This document shows positions 1 to 7,245 of a DNA stretch of 25,110 nt, one piece after another (position 1 is the stretch's first letter; the number at the start of each line of letters is the position of its first letter). The position numbers and the translations under genes are program-made. The notes below the pieces were generated by a model, which had not been told where the DNA came from, did no database searches, and saw only the letters and a program-made list of their open reading frames with translations. This stretch comes from Planctomycetota bacterium. GTDB lineage: Bacteria; Planctomycetota; Planctomycetia; Pirellulales; Lacipirellulaceae. The stretch lies in NCBI GenBank assembly GCA_022614705.1, contig JAKEIB010000068.1:1-25110 (forward strand). Reading direction: 5' to 3'.

Positions 1-2
1 AT

Positions 3-623
3 GTGAAACTGAGTGACCCCAAGGGCGATGACATAGCGCCGGACAAGATAATACGCAAAACTGGAGGCGTCTTTCCCGATCCTCCTGCTCCGGTCGATAT
101 ACCCATCGAGATCGTCTCGCTGAACCTCATTTCTGCGGAACCCATAATCGTTAATTACAGCGGCGGTGCTACGGAATTATGGGACGCTCAGGTAGAGTTG
201 GATCCGAGCGCGGCGAGCCAGGGCCTGCTGCAGATTACGCACAACCCAGCCGGCGAGCCCGACGGAGGTGTTATGAACGACGGGTATATCGACATTCTGG
301 GGACGATCAAGTTCACACATACCCCTGCAGGCGGCGAACCCAGGCACAGATTTTTTTCAATTGTTGACCGGACGCAGCTAACCACGACCGACGCCAAGTG
401 GGCGCACCAGCACAGCAGCATTGCCGGCGGCGCGAACCGCGAGTTCATTCCCGGCGCCGATCCGGCAAATCCCTCCGCGCCGCTACAGATTCTCCTCTTC
501 CAAGGCGGCGGTTTGGATCTCCCGCTGAGGGTGATGGACGTCGTGCCTGAACCGTCGTCGATGATGCTCGTCTCGCTGGGCTCGTTGGCATTGATTGCGG
601 TCGGGTTCCGGCGGCGTTTTTAG
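3..623 (+). CDS. PEP-CTERM sorting domain protein (5' partial)
   Basis: This is an exported protein of unknown function that ends in a PEP-CTERM sorting signal. The C-terminus reads VPEPSS, then a hydrophobic stretch (MMLVSLGSLALIAVGF), then RRRF, the layout recognised by exosortase-type processing in Gram-negative bacteria. The rest is beta-rich and low in charge, with no catalytic motif I recognise. The reading frame is open to the left edge of the window and no signal peptide is visible, so the GTG at position 3 is probably internal and the true start lies outside the window. No exosortase gene is present here. A second PEP-CTERM protein lies just beyond uvrB. The sorting signal is clear; the function is not known. 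Confidence 0.75.
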   Translation: MKLSDPKGDDIAPDKIIRKTGGVFPDPPAPVDIPIEIVSLNLISAEPIIVNYSGGATELWDAQVELDPSAASQGLLQITHNPAGEPDGGVMNDGYIDILGTIKFTHTPAGGEPRHRFFSIVDRTQLTTTDAKWAHQHSSIAGGANREFIPGADPANPSAPLQILLFQGGGLDLPLRVMDVVPEPSSMMLVSLGSLALIAVGFRRRF

Positions 624-652
624 AGGCACGCAGCGTATTCGGCGATCCTTGC

Positions 653-682
653 TTGGTCCGCTGACCTGTACCACGGTAAAAT
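653..682 (+). promoter_or_regulatory. Putative sigma-70-type promoter of uvrB
   Basis: TTGGTC (653-658), an 18-nt spacer and TAAAAT (677-682) form a plausible promoter. The -10 box overlaps an upstream in-frame ATG at 681. A transcript starting near 689 could not use that ATG, which supports the ATG at 717 as the true uvrB start. This is by consensus only; the -35 is weak. Confidence 0.4.
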
Positions 683-716
683 GAACGGTTCCGTCGACCT
701 CGCCGGGATTTGCTTG

Positions 717-2813
717 ATGCAGTTTCAACTTAAAGCACCCTTTGAGCCGGCCGGCGATCAGCCGGAGGCCATTCGCGACCTGGTGGAAGGACTGCGCGGT
801 GGCCGGCGCGAGCAGGTGCTGATGGGCGTGACCGGCTCCGGAAAGACGTTCACGATGGCGAACGTCATTCAAGCGGTGCAGCGCCCGGCGTTAGTGCTTT
901 CACACAATAAAACACTGGCGGCCCAACTTTACAGCGAATTCAAGGAGTTCTTTCCTCACAACGCGGTGAGCTACTTCATCAGCTACTACGATTATTACCA
1001 GCCCGAGGCGTACATTCCGCAGCGCGACATCTACATTGAGAAGGACGCCTCGATCAACGAGGAGATCGACCGGCTGCGGCTGGCGACGACCAGCGCGCTC
1101 GTGAGTCGGCGCGATGTGATTGTGGTAGCCAGTGTATCGTGCATTTACGGGTTGGGATCGCCGGCCGATTATCGAGCAATGATGGTCGGCGTGGCGGTCG
1201 GCGACGTGCTCGACCGCGACGCCGTGCTGGCGAAGCTCGTCGACATTCAGTACGAGCGAAACGACACCGATCCGTCGCGCGGCAAGTTTCGCGTGCGCGG
1301 CGATTCGGTCGAGATCTGGCCGTCGTACGAAGAATTTGCGTATCGCATCGAATTCTGGGGCGACGAGGTTGAGCGGCTCTCGATCATCAATCCCACGTCC
1401 GGCGAGGTGATCGACAAGCTGGAGCAGATCTACATCTATCCGGCCAAGCACTTTGTGCTGCCGGAGGAGCGGATTCACAACGCGGTCGATGAAATCCGCC
1501 ACGAGTTGCGCGAGAGGCTGGAGCTGTTCAAGTCGCAAGGCAAGCTGCTCGAAGCCCAGCGGCTCAGCGCGCGGACGCGGTACGACGTGGAAATGATGAT
1601 GGAGATGGGCTATTGTCCCGGCATCGAGAACTACAGCCGGCCGCTCAGCGGCCGCAAGCCGGGCGAGCCACCGTACACGTTGTTCGACTTTTTTCCGAAG
1701 GATTACTTGCTGTTCGTCGATGAGTCGCACGCCACCGTGCCGCAAGTCGGCGCAATGTTCAACGGCGACCGCAGTCGCAAGGAAACGCTCGTCGAGCACG
1801 GCTTCCGCCTGCCGAGCGCGCTGGACAACCGGCCGCTACGGTTCAATGAATGGCGCGAACGGATCAGCCAGGTCGTGTACGTTTCGGCGACGCCTGGGCC
1901 GTTCGAGCTTGAGCAAACAGGCGGCGAAGTGGTCGAGCAAGTCGTGCGGCCGACGGGACTGTTGGACCCCATTGTCGAAGTTGTTTCGGCCCGTGGTCAG
2001 GTGCCGCACTTATTGCAGCAGATTCGCGATCGAGCCGCCGTGGGGGAGCGCGTCCTTGTGACGACGCTCACCAAGCGTCTTGCCGAGGATTTGGCAACCT
2101 ACTTCAGCGACGAGGGCGTGCTTTGCAAATGGCTGCACAGCGAGCTTGACGCGTTCGAACGAGTCGAGCTGCTGCGCGACCTGCGGCAAGGAAAGTTCGA
2201 GGCGCTAGTGGGCGTGAACCTATTGCGCGAAGGCCTCGACCTGCCCGAAGTGTCGCTGGTTGCAATTCTCGACGCCGACAAGGAAGGGTTCTTGCGGAGC
2301 GAAACATCGCTGATGCAAACGATCGGCCGGGCGGCGAGAAACGTGAACGCCAAGGTGATTCTGTACGCCGACAAAGTGACCGACGCGATGCAGAGGACGA
2401 TGGACGAAACGGCCCGCCGTCGACATCTTCAAGAGGAATACAACCGCCAGCACGGGATCACGCCGGAAACCATCAAGAAGGCAATCCACGCCGGTATCGA
2501 AGCGGAAGCAGCGGCCCACGCCGAGGCTAATGCCAAGGTTGGCCGTACAGACGAAACTGAATACATCACCGAGGAATATATCGCGGAGCTCGAGGCCGAG
2601 ATGCTCGCGGCGGCGGAGGCCATGGAGTTTGAACGTGCGGCGGCAATCCGCGACCGCATCACCCATTTGCGTGAACAGGTCGGCAAACCCCTGGCCGCAG
2701 TGCGCGAGCTGGCATCGGCTGTGGACGGTGGCAAGCCACGCAAAGGCAAACGTAAGGCTGGCGACCCGGCGCAATGGCGAGGCCGTGTACCGCGCCCGAA
2801 GCGGAACATTTAG
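717..2813 (+). CDS. uvrB: Excinuclease ABC subunit B (UvrB)
   Basis: UvrB is the DNA damage-verifying helicase-like ATPase of nucleotide excision repair. It receives damaged DNA from UvrA and recruits UvrC for incision. At 698 residues it is of normal to slightly long size. Visible features are Walker A GVTGSGKT (residues 37-44), the tyrosine-rich beta-hairpin YYDYYQPEAYIP (about 90-101) that inserts between the DNA strands, the DESH box (335-338), helicase motifs near NLLREGLDLPEV and QTIGRAARN, and a C-terminal UVR domain (about 621-656) that contacts UvrC. A basic tail of about 40 residues follows. The start at 717 is chosen because MQFQLKAPFEPAGDQPEAI matches the usual UvrB N-terminus; the ATG at 681 would add 12 atypical residues. 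No uvrA or uvrC is nearby. Identification is essentially certain. Confidence 0.98.
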   Translation: MQFQLKAPFEPAGDQPEAIRDLVEGLRGGRREQVLMGVTGSGKTFTMANVIQAVQRPALVLSHNKTLAAQLYSEFKEFFPHNAVSYFISYYDYYQPEAYIPQRDIYIEKDASINEEIDRLRLATTSALVSRRDVIVVASVSCIYGLGSPADYRAMMVGVAVGDVLDRDAVLAKLVDIQYERNDTDPSRGKFRVRGDSVEIWPSYEEFAYRIEFWGDEVERLSIINPTSGEVIDKLEQIYIYPAKHFVLPEERIHNAVDEIRHELRERLELFKSQGKLLEAQRLSARTRYDVEMMMEMGYCPGIENYSRPLSGRKPGEPPYTLFDFFPKDYLLFVDESHATVPQVGAMFNGDRSRKETLVEHGFRLPSALDNRPLRFNEWRERISQVVYVSATPGPFELEQTGGEVVEQVVRPTGLLDPIVEVVSARGQVPHLLQQIRDRAAVGERVLVTTLTKRLAEDLATYFSDEGVLCKWLHSELDAFERVELLRDLRQGKFEALVGVNLLREGLDLPEVSLVAILDADKEGFLRSETSLMQTIGRAARNVNAKVILYADKVTDAMQRTMDETARRRHLQEEYNRQHGITPETIKKAIHAGIEAEAAAHAEANAKVGRTDETEYITEEYIAELEAEMLAAAEAMEFERAAAIRDRITHLREQVGKPLAAVRELASAVDGGKPRKGKRKAGDPAQWRGRVPRPKRNI

Positions 2814-2838
2814 CGATTCGCCCGACTGTATATGGAAA

Positions 2839-2868
2839 CGGGCCAGCGGCTGGGAAATCGCCGGCCCG
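2839..2868. terminator. Hairpin between convergent uvrB and PEP-CTERM gene
   Basis: Arms 2839-2848 and 2859-2868 pair over 10 positions with one mismatch (CGGGCC.GCG with CGC.GGCCCG) around a 10-nt loop, in the 71-bp gap between two convergent stop codons. There is no T-tract on either side, so this is a terminator-like structure by position rather than a canonical intrinsic terminator. Confidence 0.4.
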
Positions 2869-2884
2869 AACTGCGCGCCCGTCG

Positions 2885-3715
2885 TCAACCGCCGCGTTTC
2901 ATTCGTCGCCACGCAAGCAGGCCGGCGAGGGCCAGCGCGGAGAGCGTGCTCGTCGCGGGTTCGGGGATCTGGGTGATCGTGATGCGGGCGATGAGCTCGC
3001 TTGGGCCGGGGGCCAGGCCGGCGCCGATCGTGCCGACCGGCGTACCGGTGCCTTCGAAGTTATCGAGACCAGGATGAGCATGCACCATACCGCCTTCATC
3101 GCTCGAGGTTCCGCCGAGCGTGGAAAACGCGGCGCCCATGCGGTCGTTCACTTCCGTGCCTGCGTCCCAAAGCTGGTCGCCGAAGACTTCGATGGTGAGC
3201 GGGCCGAGGAAGTTGCCGCCGGCATCGAACACTTGATAAGCCAGCGGATTGTTGTTGCCAATGAACGCGTCATTCGAGGGAATGACCATCGATGCGAACG
3301 TGAAGTATCGCGACATGGTTGAATCGACGATCGACACCAGCGTCGAAGCAGTTTCGCCGCCATCGATGACGGGCGGTTGGCCGGGCATGGAACCGAATCC
3401 CATCAGACCCGGGACGACTCCCGAAACGCGGCCTGGGGCAGCGAATTCAGTGGCCAGCAAATCGGGTGGACCGTCCTCGGCAAGCAGTTCCAGCCCGGGG
3501 GTTGCCGGGCTGCCCAAATTGAAAGTATCGAAGCTGCCGTCGTGAAATCCGGCAAACACCGGGGTTATGTAGAATCCATTCGAGGGATTGGGGTTCTCCA
3601 CGGTGACCCGCAACACTTGCCCATACGACGAGGCTGACAAAACTAAGAGGCCGGCCGCCGCGCAAAGCGCGAGCTTCGTTCTGGCGACGGAGCCACGGAA
3701 ATTCTTCTGCGACAT
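2885..3715 (-). CDS. Spondin-domain PEP-CTERM exported protein
   Basis: This is a 276-residue exported protein. Residues 1 to about 32 form a signal peptide (basic start, then LALCAAAGLLVLSASSYG). The segment from about 34 to 240 (VLRVTVENPNPSNGFYITPVFAGFHDG onward, with FDTFNLG, GLELLAEDG and a later FTFASMVIPSNDAF) has the pattern of bacterial Spondin_N-like domains. The C-terminus IPEPATSTLS-hydrophobic-RRMKRGG is a PEP-CTERM sorting signal. It would be exported, processed and retained at or released from the envelope; a ligand or partner cannot be told. It is convergent with uvrB and appears monocistronic. No Shine-Dalgarno sequence is evident before the ATG, and the signal peptide supports this start. 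The domain call rests on recalled family patterns; the sorting signal is directly visible. Confidence 0.85.
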   Translation of the reverse strand: MSQKNFRGSVARTKLALCAAAGLLVLSASSYGQVLRVTVENPNPSNGFYITPVFAGFHDGSFDTFNLGSPATPGLELLAEDGPPDLLATEFAAPGRVSGVVPGLMGFGSMPGQPPVIDGGETASTLVSIVDSTMSRYFTFASMVIPSNDAFIGNNNPLAYQVFDAGGNFLGPLTIEVFGDQLWDAGTEVNDRMGAAFSTLGGTSSDEGGMVHAHPGLDNFEGTGTPVGTIGAGLAPGPSELIARITITQIPEPATSTLSALALAGLLAWRRMKRGG

Positions 3716-3890
3716 GATGACATTCTCAGGGGTAACGTAGTTCCTCTTCTACAGACTTGAGACAAGCTCGCTAGCAGCGCGGCTGATCGACGACGCGGTC
3801 CAAGCCGGGCTTGTCGAACGAAGAGTTAGTCGCCAGAGAAGCGGATCGGCTACAAGAAATTTTGAACCGACGGCGTGACACGCCAATTTG

Positions 3891-4199
3891 TCAGTTCGAT
3901 TCGTGACGTTGTGCCTCGGCCAGCAATTGCTTGATGCGCTGACGTCGCTCGGGGCTGAGGCGGATGGTGGTAATATCCGACGCGTCGCGGCGCAGGCGGT
4001 CGGGCATCTTCATCAAAACTTCACGCAGGCCGCGGAGTTGTTGCAACCATCGGCGGCACGGCCCGCATACGAACGTGTGCCAGCGAAGCGCGATGCGTTC
4101 GTCCCAATCGAGCGTGCGGTCGAGGGCGTCGGAGGCTAGCTGCGAGGCTTCGCTGCAGCGAATTGTCAGAACGAGCTTGAACAACCTGAGCAGTTTCAT
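3891..4199 (-). CDS. Small zinc-binding anti-sigma factor (ZAS/zf-HC2-like)
   Basis: This 102-residue protein carries the HxxxCxxC core of zinc anti-sigma domains (H41, C45, C48) with an additional upstream cysteine (C15, in TIRCSEAS), the usual Zn-ligand pattern of ZAS proteins. The middle, ALDRTLDWDERIALRWHTF, also matches short members of this family. No transmembrane helix is visible, so it is a soluble regulator rather than a membrane anti-sigma factor. It begins 3 nt after the stop of the sigma-factor gene and is surely co-transcribed with it. The expected role is to bind and restrain that sigma factor, possibly in a redox- or zinc-responsive way. The C-terminal half (residues 60-102) is basic and unassigned. 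The pairing is strong evidence for function; the signal sensed is unknown. Confidence 0.85.
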   Translation of the reverse strand: MKLLRLFKLVLTIRCSEASQLASDALDRTLDWDERIALRWHTFVCGPCRRWLQQLRGLREVLMKMPDRLRRDASDITTIRLSPERRQRIKQLLAEAQRHESN

Positions 4200-4202
4200 C
4201 CG

Positions 4203-4832
4203 TTAGCGTCTCCGGTCTTTCGGACAGAACCAGTGTTTTTCGAGGCACTGGCGGAGCAACAACCGTGCGCGATGTAAGCGAACCGACAGGTTTTTCGCTG
4301 AAATGCCGGCAACTCCGCAGATTTCGTCGATCGGCAGCAGGCCAATTTCGCGCAGCTCGAACGCCTGCGCGAGGTGTCCAGGCAGTTCGATGATGCAATC
4401 GGCCAGCACCCGCCAAAACTCGGAATCTTCCGCGATTCGGTCGGGCGGCAGCGACCATTTTCGCGGCGCGGCGATCCATTTGCCACGATCATCGAACAAT
4501 GCGGTATCAATATCTTGCTGGGTGTGCGTTACGAGGGGAGGCTCGCGGCCGAAGCGCCGGTAGTAATCGGAGATCTTTCGTCGCAAAATCGCAATCAGCC
4601 AGGTGCGGAAGCCCGATCTGCCGTCGAACGAATCGCGGGCGCGCCAGGCAGCCAGGAGCGCCTCCTGCACGAGGTCTTCAGCCGCCTCTCTTTGTCCGAC
4701 CCGCGCCAGTGCAAAGCGCAGCAGTTTATCGCCGTGCTCATCGGCCCAGCGCATAGGATCCGCCAGCTCAGGGATATCTGATTGGGAACGCACTGACATC
4801 CCCTGCTCCAACTTCATCGGTCCCGACCACAT
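4203..4832 (-). CDS. ECF-like sigma-70 family RNA polymerase sigma factor (TIGR02943-like)
   Basis: This 209-residue sigma factor has region 2 (about 28-95: LVQEALLAAWRARDSF, then FRTWLIAILRRKISDYYRR) and region 4 (about 145-203: ELPGHLAQAFELREI, then IDEICGVAGISAKNLSVRLHRARLLL). The N-terminal DPMRWADEHGDKLLRFA and the linker with FDDRGKW and the ending LEKHWF match, from memory, a subgroup of sigma factors (TIGR02943 type) usually followed by a tiny anti-sigma gene, which is the arrangement here. The start is supported by AGGAGG ending 9 nt upstream of the ATG. It lies immediately upstream of the anti-sigma gene (3-nt gap). It probably directs a stress or envelope regulon; no target promoter can be named from the sequence. 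Confidence 0.93.
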   Translation of the reverse strand: MWSGPMKLEQGMSVRSQSDIPELADPMRWADEHGDKLLRFALARVGQREAAEDLVQEALLAAWRARDSFDGRSGFRTWLIAILRRKISDYYRRFGREPPLVTHTQQDIDTALFDDRGKWIAAPRKWSLPPDRIAEDSEFWRVLADCIIELPGHLAQAFELREIGLLPIDEICGVAGISAKNLSVRLHRARLLLRQCLEKHWFCPKDRRR

Positions 4833-4937
4833 GCCTCGCTTCCTCCTGTCTTAGTCGCTCGGCACGGAGAAATGTTACAGCGCATCCCCCCAATCGATGA
4901 AAATAGCGGACAATTTCGGATGGTACGCCGCTTGGGC

Positions 4938-5026
4938 ATAAAGCCGGCGATGGTATCGCCGGTCACGCACGTAAAGTGTGAGCGTCGCCACATCGTCGGG
5001 ACCGGCGATGACATCGCCGGCTTTAT
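4938..5026. repeat. Pair of inverted REP-like palindromes (BIME-like)
   Basis: Two copies of an 8-bp-stem palindrome, CCGGCGAT-NNN-ATCGCCGG, occur at 4944-4962 (loop GGT) and 5002-5020 (loop GAC). The first is preceded by ATAAAG (4938-4943) and the second is followed by its complement CTTTAT (5021-5026), so the two units face each other. The 39 bp between them are not conserved with the units. This is the organisation of bacterial interspersed mosaic elements. It lies directly downstream of the RAYT gene, whose TAA stop (5023-5025) falls in the CTTTAT tail. Confidence 0.88.
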
Positions 5027-5547
5027 GAAATCCAGTTCCAGGGCTTCAGTGGTAGGCCTCGACGTAGGTTGTGTCGTTCGATATATCGTTGCAGGTTTTC
5101 CCAATGGCTTTGATCATAAATGAATTCAAGCCACTTTCCCTCACACCAAACTGGAACGGAGGATGAAGTCGTTTTGTGCACCGACTTCGTCGTCACCTGC
5201 GCAATCCACTTCGCCGTGCCATCAACGTCGCGCTCGGTGTAAGTCAACAATAGGTGCATGTGGGTCGACTCAATCGCGGCGGCGGCGACTTGCCAATCTG
5301 AGCTGCCCGCACATTCACCCACCGCCGACGCCACAGCCTCGATCATCGCGGGTGAAAATCGTGTCGGCGGATGTTTCATCCGTTCCTTCGCCATCCGCTC
5401 GCGAGCCGGGTCGCCCGCGTGAAGATGGCGTGGGTCGAAGTAGCCGATCTGTTCATCCCATGCCGACGACCAATGACCGCGTGTGTCGCCGGGAAGCCAT
5501 AGGCCGTGTGCCGATTTTACAATGTGGTAGCCGATCGTTCGTGGCAT
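5023..5547 (-). CDS. REP-associated tyrosine transposase (RAYT), IS200-like domain
   Basis: This 174-residue protein has the marks of the Y1/HUH single-strand nuclease superfamily: an HxH metal motif in ESTHMHLLL (residues about 94-102) and a downstream helix with a candidate nucleophilic tyrosine in LQRYIERHN (about 153-161). RAYTs are domesticated relatives of IS200/IS605 transposases that recognise and mobilise REP palindromes. That reading is strongly supported here because the gene is flanked by three copies of the same REP-like palindrome: an inverted pair at the 3' end and one unit just upstream (5565-5583). GAGGTGA lies just before the ATG. No insertion-sequence ends or second IS605 gene are present, so it is probably a chromosomal RAYT rather than an active IS. 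Catalytic residues are assigned by motif only. Confidence 0.83.
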   Translation of the reverse strand: MPRTIGYHIVKSAHGLWLPGDTRGHWSSAWDEQIGYFDPRHLHAGDPARERMAKERMKHPPTRFSPAMIEAVASAVGECAGSSDWQVAAAAIESTHMHLLLTYTERDVDGTAKWIAQVTTKSVHKTTSSSVPVWCEGKWLEFIYDQSHWENLQRYIERHNLRRGLPLKPWNWIS

Positions 5548-5564
5548 GCGTTCACCTCAGCAGT

Positions 5565-5589
5565 CCGGCGATACCATCGCCGGCTTTAT
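5565..5589. repeat. REP-like palindrome between RAYT and sirtuin genes
   Basis: This is a third copy of the palindrome, CCGGCGAT-ACC-ATCGCCGG (5565-5583), followed by the conserved tail CTTTAT (5584-5589), in the same orientation as the unit at 5002-5026. The tail read on the minus strand (ATAAAG) supplies the TAA stop codon of the sirtuin gene (5586-5588). The unit lies 18 bp upstream of the RAYT start. Confidence 0.88.
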
Positions 5590-6344
5590 GTTGTTAACTC
5601 CGCATGGAGACTTGTCAAAGTTTCGCCAATCGAGCCAGGAATCGTCGCGTCCGCGATTTCGTCGAGCGGAGTAGGATCGCGGTTTATGATGACGAACCGG
5701 CCGCCGCGCTCTCTTGTGATACGCGGCAAATCGGCGGCCGGTGTAACGACCAGCGATGAGCCGATCGCCAGCATGAGGTCGGCATCGCGCGACCAGCGCG
5801 TGGCTTCCATGAGGACGTCCGGTGGAAGCATCTGGCCGAAGGAAATCGTGGCGTGTTTCAGTCGGCCGCCGCACGCGGGGCAATCGGGCACGCGGTCGTC
5901 CGCGAGAAATTGTGCAATGAGCGGTTCGATGTCGTAGCGGGCGGAGCAATCGAGGCAGGCAGCCTGGCGCGCGGTGCCGTGCAGTTCTAGCACGCGGCGG
6001 CTGCCGGCCATTTGGTGCAGGCCGTCGATGTTTTGTGTGATGACGCCGCGAATCCGTCCGGCCGCCTCCCAACGTGCGAGCACCTGGTGCCCTTCGTTCG
6101 GCTGAGCCGGCCCAAACTCGCGGTGCATTTCGCACTTCTGCCGCCAGTATTCGTAGCGCCCGTCGGCGCTCGCCAGGAACTCGTCGAAGTATACCGTGCG
6201 ATACTTCGACCACACGCCTCCGGGCGAGCGAAAATCGGGGATGCCGCTCTCGGTGCTGATGCCGGCGCCGGTGAGTACGACCGCCGATCGCGAAGAGGCA
6301 AGCCACTGAGCGACGCGATCGATATAAAAGTCAGCCGGAGACAT
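5586..6344 (-). CDS. NAD-dependent protein deacylase, SIR2 family (sirtuin)
   Basis: This 252-residue sirtuin would remove acetyl or other acyl groups from lysines using NAD+. The core motifs are complete: GAGIS (residues 26-30), IPDFRS (35-40), TQNIDGLH (103-110), the catalytic His in LHG (H122), a structural zinc site made by C130, C133, C155 and C158, and GSSLVV near 195. Length is normal for bacterial CobB-type proteins. The tyrosine/arginine pair that marks desuccinylase class III sirtuins is not obvious at the usual place (DEFLAS region), so the preferred acyl group is left open. Its stop codon is formed by the tail of a REP-like palindrome, and the RAYT gene follows on the same strand. 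Upstream is a large inverted repeat that separates it from the membrane-protein gene. Confidence 0.96.
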   Translation of the reverse strand: MSPADFYIDRVAQWLASSRSAVVLTGAGISTESGIPDFRSPGGVWSKYRTVYFDEFLASADGRYEYWRQKCEMHREFGPAQPNEGHQVLARWEAAGRIRGVITQNIDGLHQMAGSRRVLELHGTARQAACLDCSARYDIEPLIAQFLADDRVPDCPACGGRLKHATISFGQMLPPDVLMEATRWSRDADLMLAIGSSLVVTPAADLPRITRERGGRFVIINRDPTPLDEIADATIPGSIGETLTSLHAELTT

Positions 6345-6359
6345 GGGCGGGCGGATTTC

Positions 6360-6505
6360 ACCACAGAGGACACAGAGGTCACAGAGAAGGATAGCGTAGC
6401 AGAACAGAAGAGTGGCAGATCGTAAAACATCAAGGATTTGCTGTCACTGTTCTGCTGATTTGCCACTCGGCTGCTCTTCTCTGTGACCTCTGTGTCCTCG
6501 GTGGT
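6360..6505. repeat. Long inverted repeat made of 9-bp units
   Basis: The left arm (6360-6388) and right arm (6477-6505) are 29 bp and complementary with a single mismatch. The left arm is three tandem nonamers: CACAGAGGA, CACAGAGGT, CACAGAGAA (6362-6388). The inner part also contains inverted segments (AGAACAG with CTGTTCT, AGTGGCA with TGCCACT), so the whole 146 bp can fold as a nested hairpin. It fills the gap between the membrane-protein stop (6522) and the sirtuin start (6344), so it would be in the 5' leader of any sirtuin read-through transcript. Confidence 0.85.
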
Positions 6506-6521
6506 TAATCCAGTCGCTCGA

Positions 6522-7088
6522 TTATGTCGTTGCGCCGGGCCACCTGGCGGCGAAGATCAGGCCCGTGATGAGGCCATACGCGATGCCGTCGATGATGTCG
6601 GCCACCATTTTGCGGCCGAACCAGATGCCACTGAGGATATTGGCCGTGCCGTAGGTGAGAATTCCCGCGGTGCCCACGAAGCGGAATACCCTCATGAATG
6701 ATTCGCCTGGATCGAGGGCGATGCCGGCCAGATAGCCGATGACGAAGTTCGCAATCAGGAAGAAGAGCAACGTGCAAATGATGTTCACCGTCATGTTGGG
6801 CGCGTTGCGCCACAACGTGAGCGTGCCATGCGGGCCCGCTTGCATCTTTGCTTTGTAGGCCTCGCTCTTGCAATCTTCCGGCGTCGCGGCATACGGAAAA
6901 CAGTATTGGCCGGGCGGCAGATTATCGCCCTTAATCTGCTTCATGATCGCGTCTTCGTTCGGCAAGCGAATCCAATCCTTTTTGTGGTGCGGCAATACCA
7001 TCCACGCCGCACAACTGGCAAGGAAAACGGCGACGCCCGAAACGACGATCGGCAGCCAGAGCGTCCAAACGCTGATATCGGTACCCAT
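6522..7088 (-). CDS. Conserved multi-pass membrane protein of unknown function
   Basis: This 188-residue protein is predicted to have about four transmembrane helices: residues about 9-31 (WLPIVVSGVAVFLASCAAWMVL), 105-130 (MTVNIICTLLFFLIANFVIGYLAGI), 138-160 (VFRFVGTAGILTYGTANILSGIWF) and 168-183 (IIDGIAYGLITGLIFAA). Between the first two is a soluble segment of about 70 residues with KKDWIRLPNED and PPGQYCFPYA. I do not recognise a named family, and no catalytic motif stands out. The start at 7088 is chosen over the longer open frame because CGGAGAG precedes it and MGTDISVWTLW begins directly before the first helix; upstream codons translate to unlikely sequence. It stands alone in its strand block between the HTH gene and the sirtuin. 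Confidence 0.75.
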   Translation of the reverse strand: MGTDISVWTLWLPIVVSGVAVFLASCAAWMVLPHHKKDWIRLPNEDAIMKQIKGDNLPPGQYCFPYAATPEDCKSEAYKAKMQAGPHGTLTLWRNAPNMTVNIICTLLFFLIANFVIGYLAGIALDPGESFMRVFRFVGTAGILTYGTANILSGIWFGRKMVADIIDGIAYGLITGLIFAARWPGATT

Positions 7089-7245
7089 GATTTGCTCTCC
7101 GCGAAAAGAAAAGTGTTGAGTGCCTGCGGGACAGTTTAACGCAGACCCGCGAAATCGGGGAGCGGGTCCCGTCGGGCAATCGACGAGAAACAAGAAAGCC
7201 AAAGCCGATGCGCCAGATTGCACCGTGCTCCGAGCTCCCCGCTCT

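Noticed and set aside
900..1799. Long open frame on the minus strand opposite uvrB
   Set aside because: It is a shadow frame of a GC-rich, strongly conserved gene; its translation has no domain character.
4938..5026. The REP pair considered as a CRISPR fragment
   Set aside because: The units are inverted, not direct, with only two palindromes and no equal-sized spacers; no cas gene is present.
7157..7240. Possible fifth heptamer-type inverted repeat (GGGGAGC at 7157-7163 with GCTCCCC at 7234-7240)
   Set aside because: Only 7 bp pair over a 70-nt loop and the heptamer pattern is too degenerate to claim.
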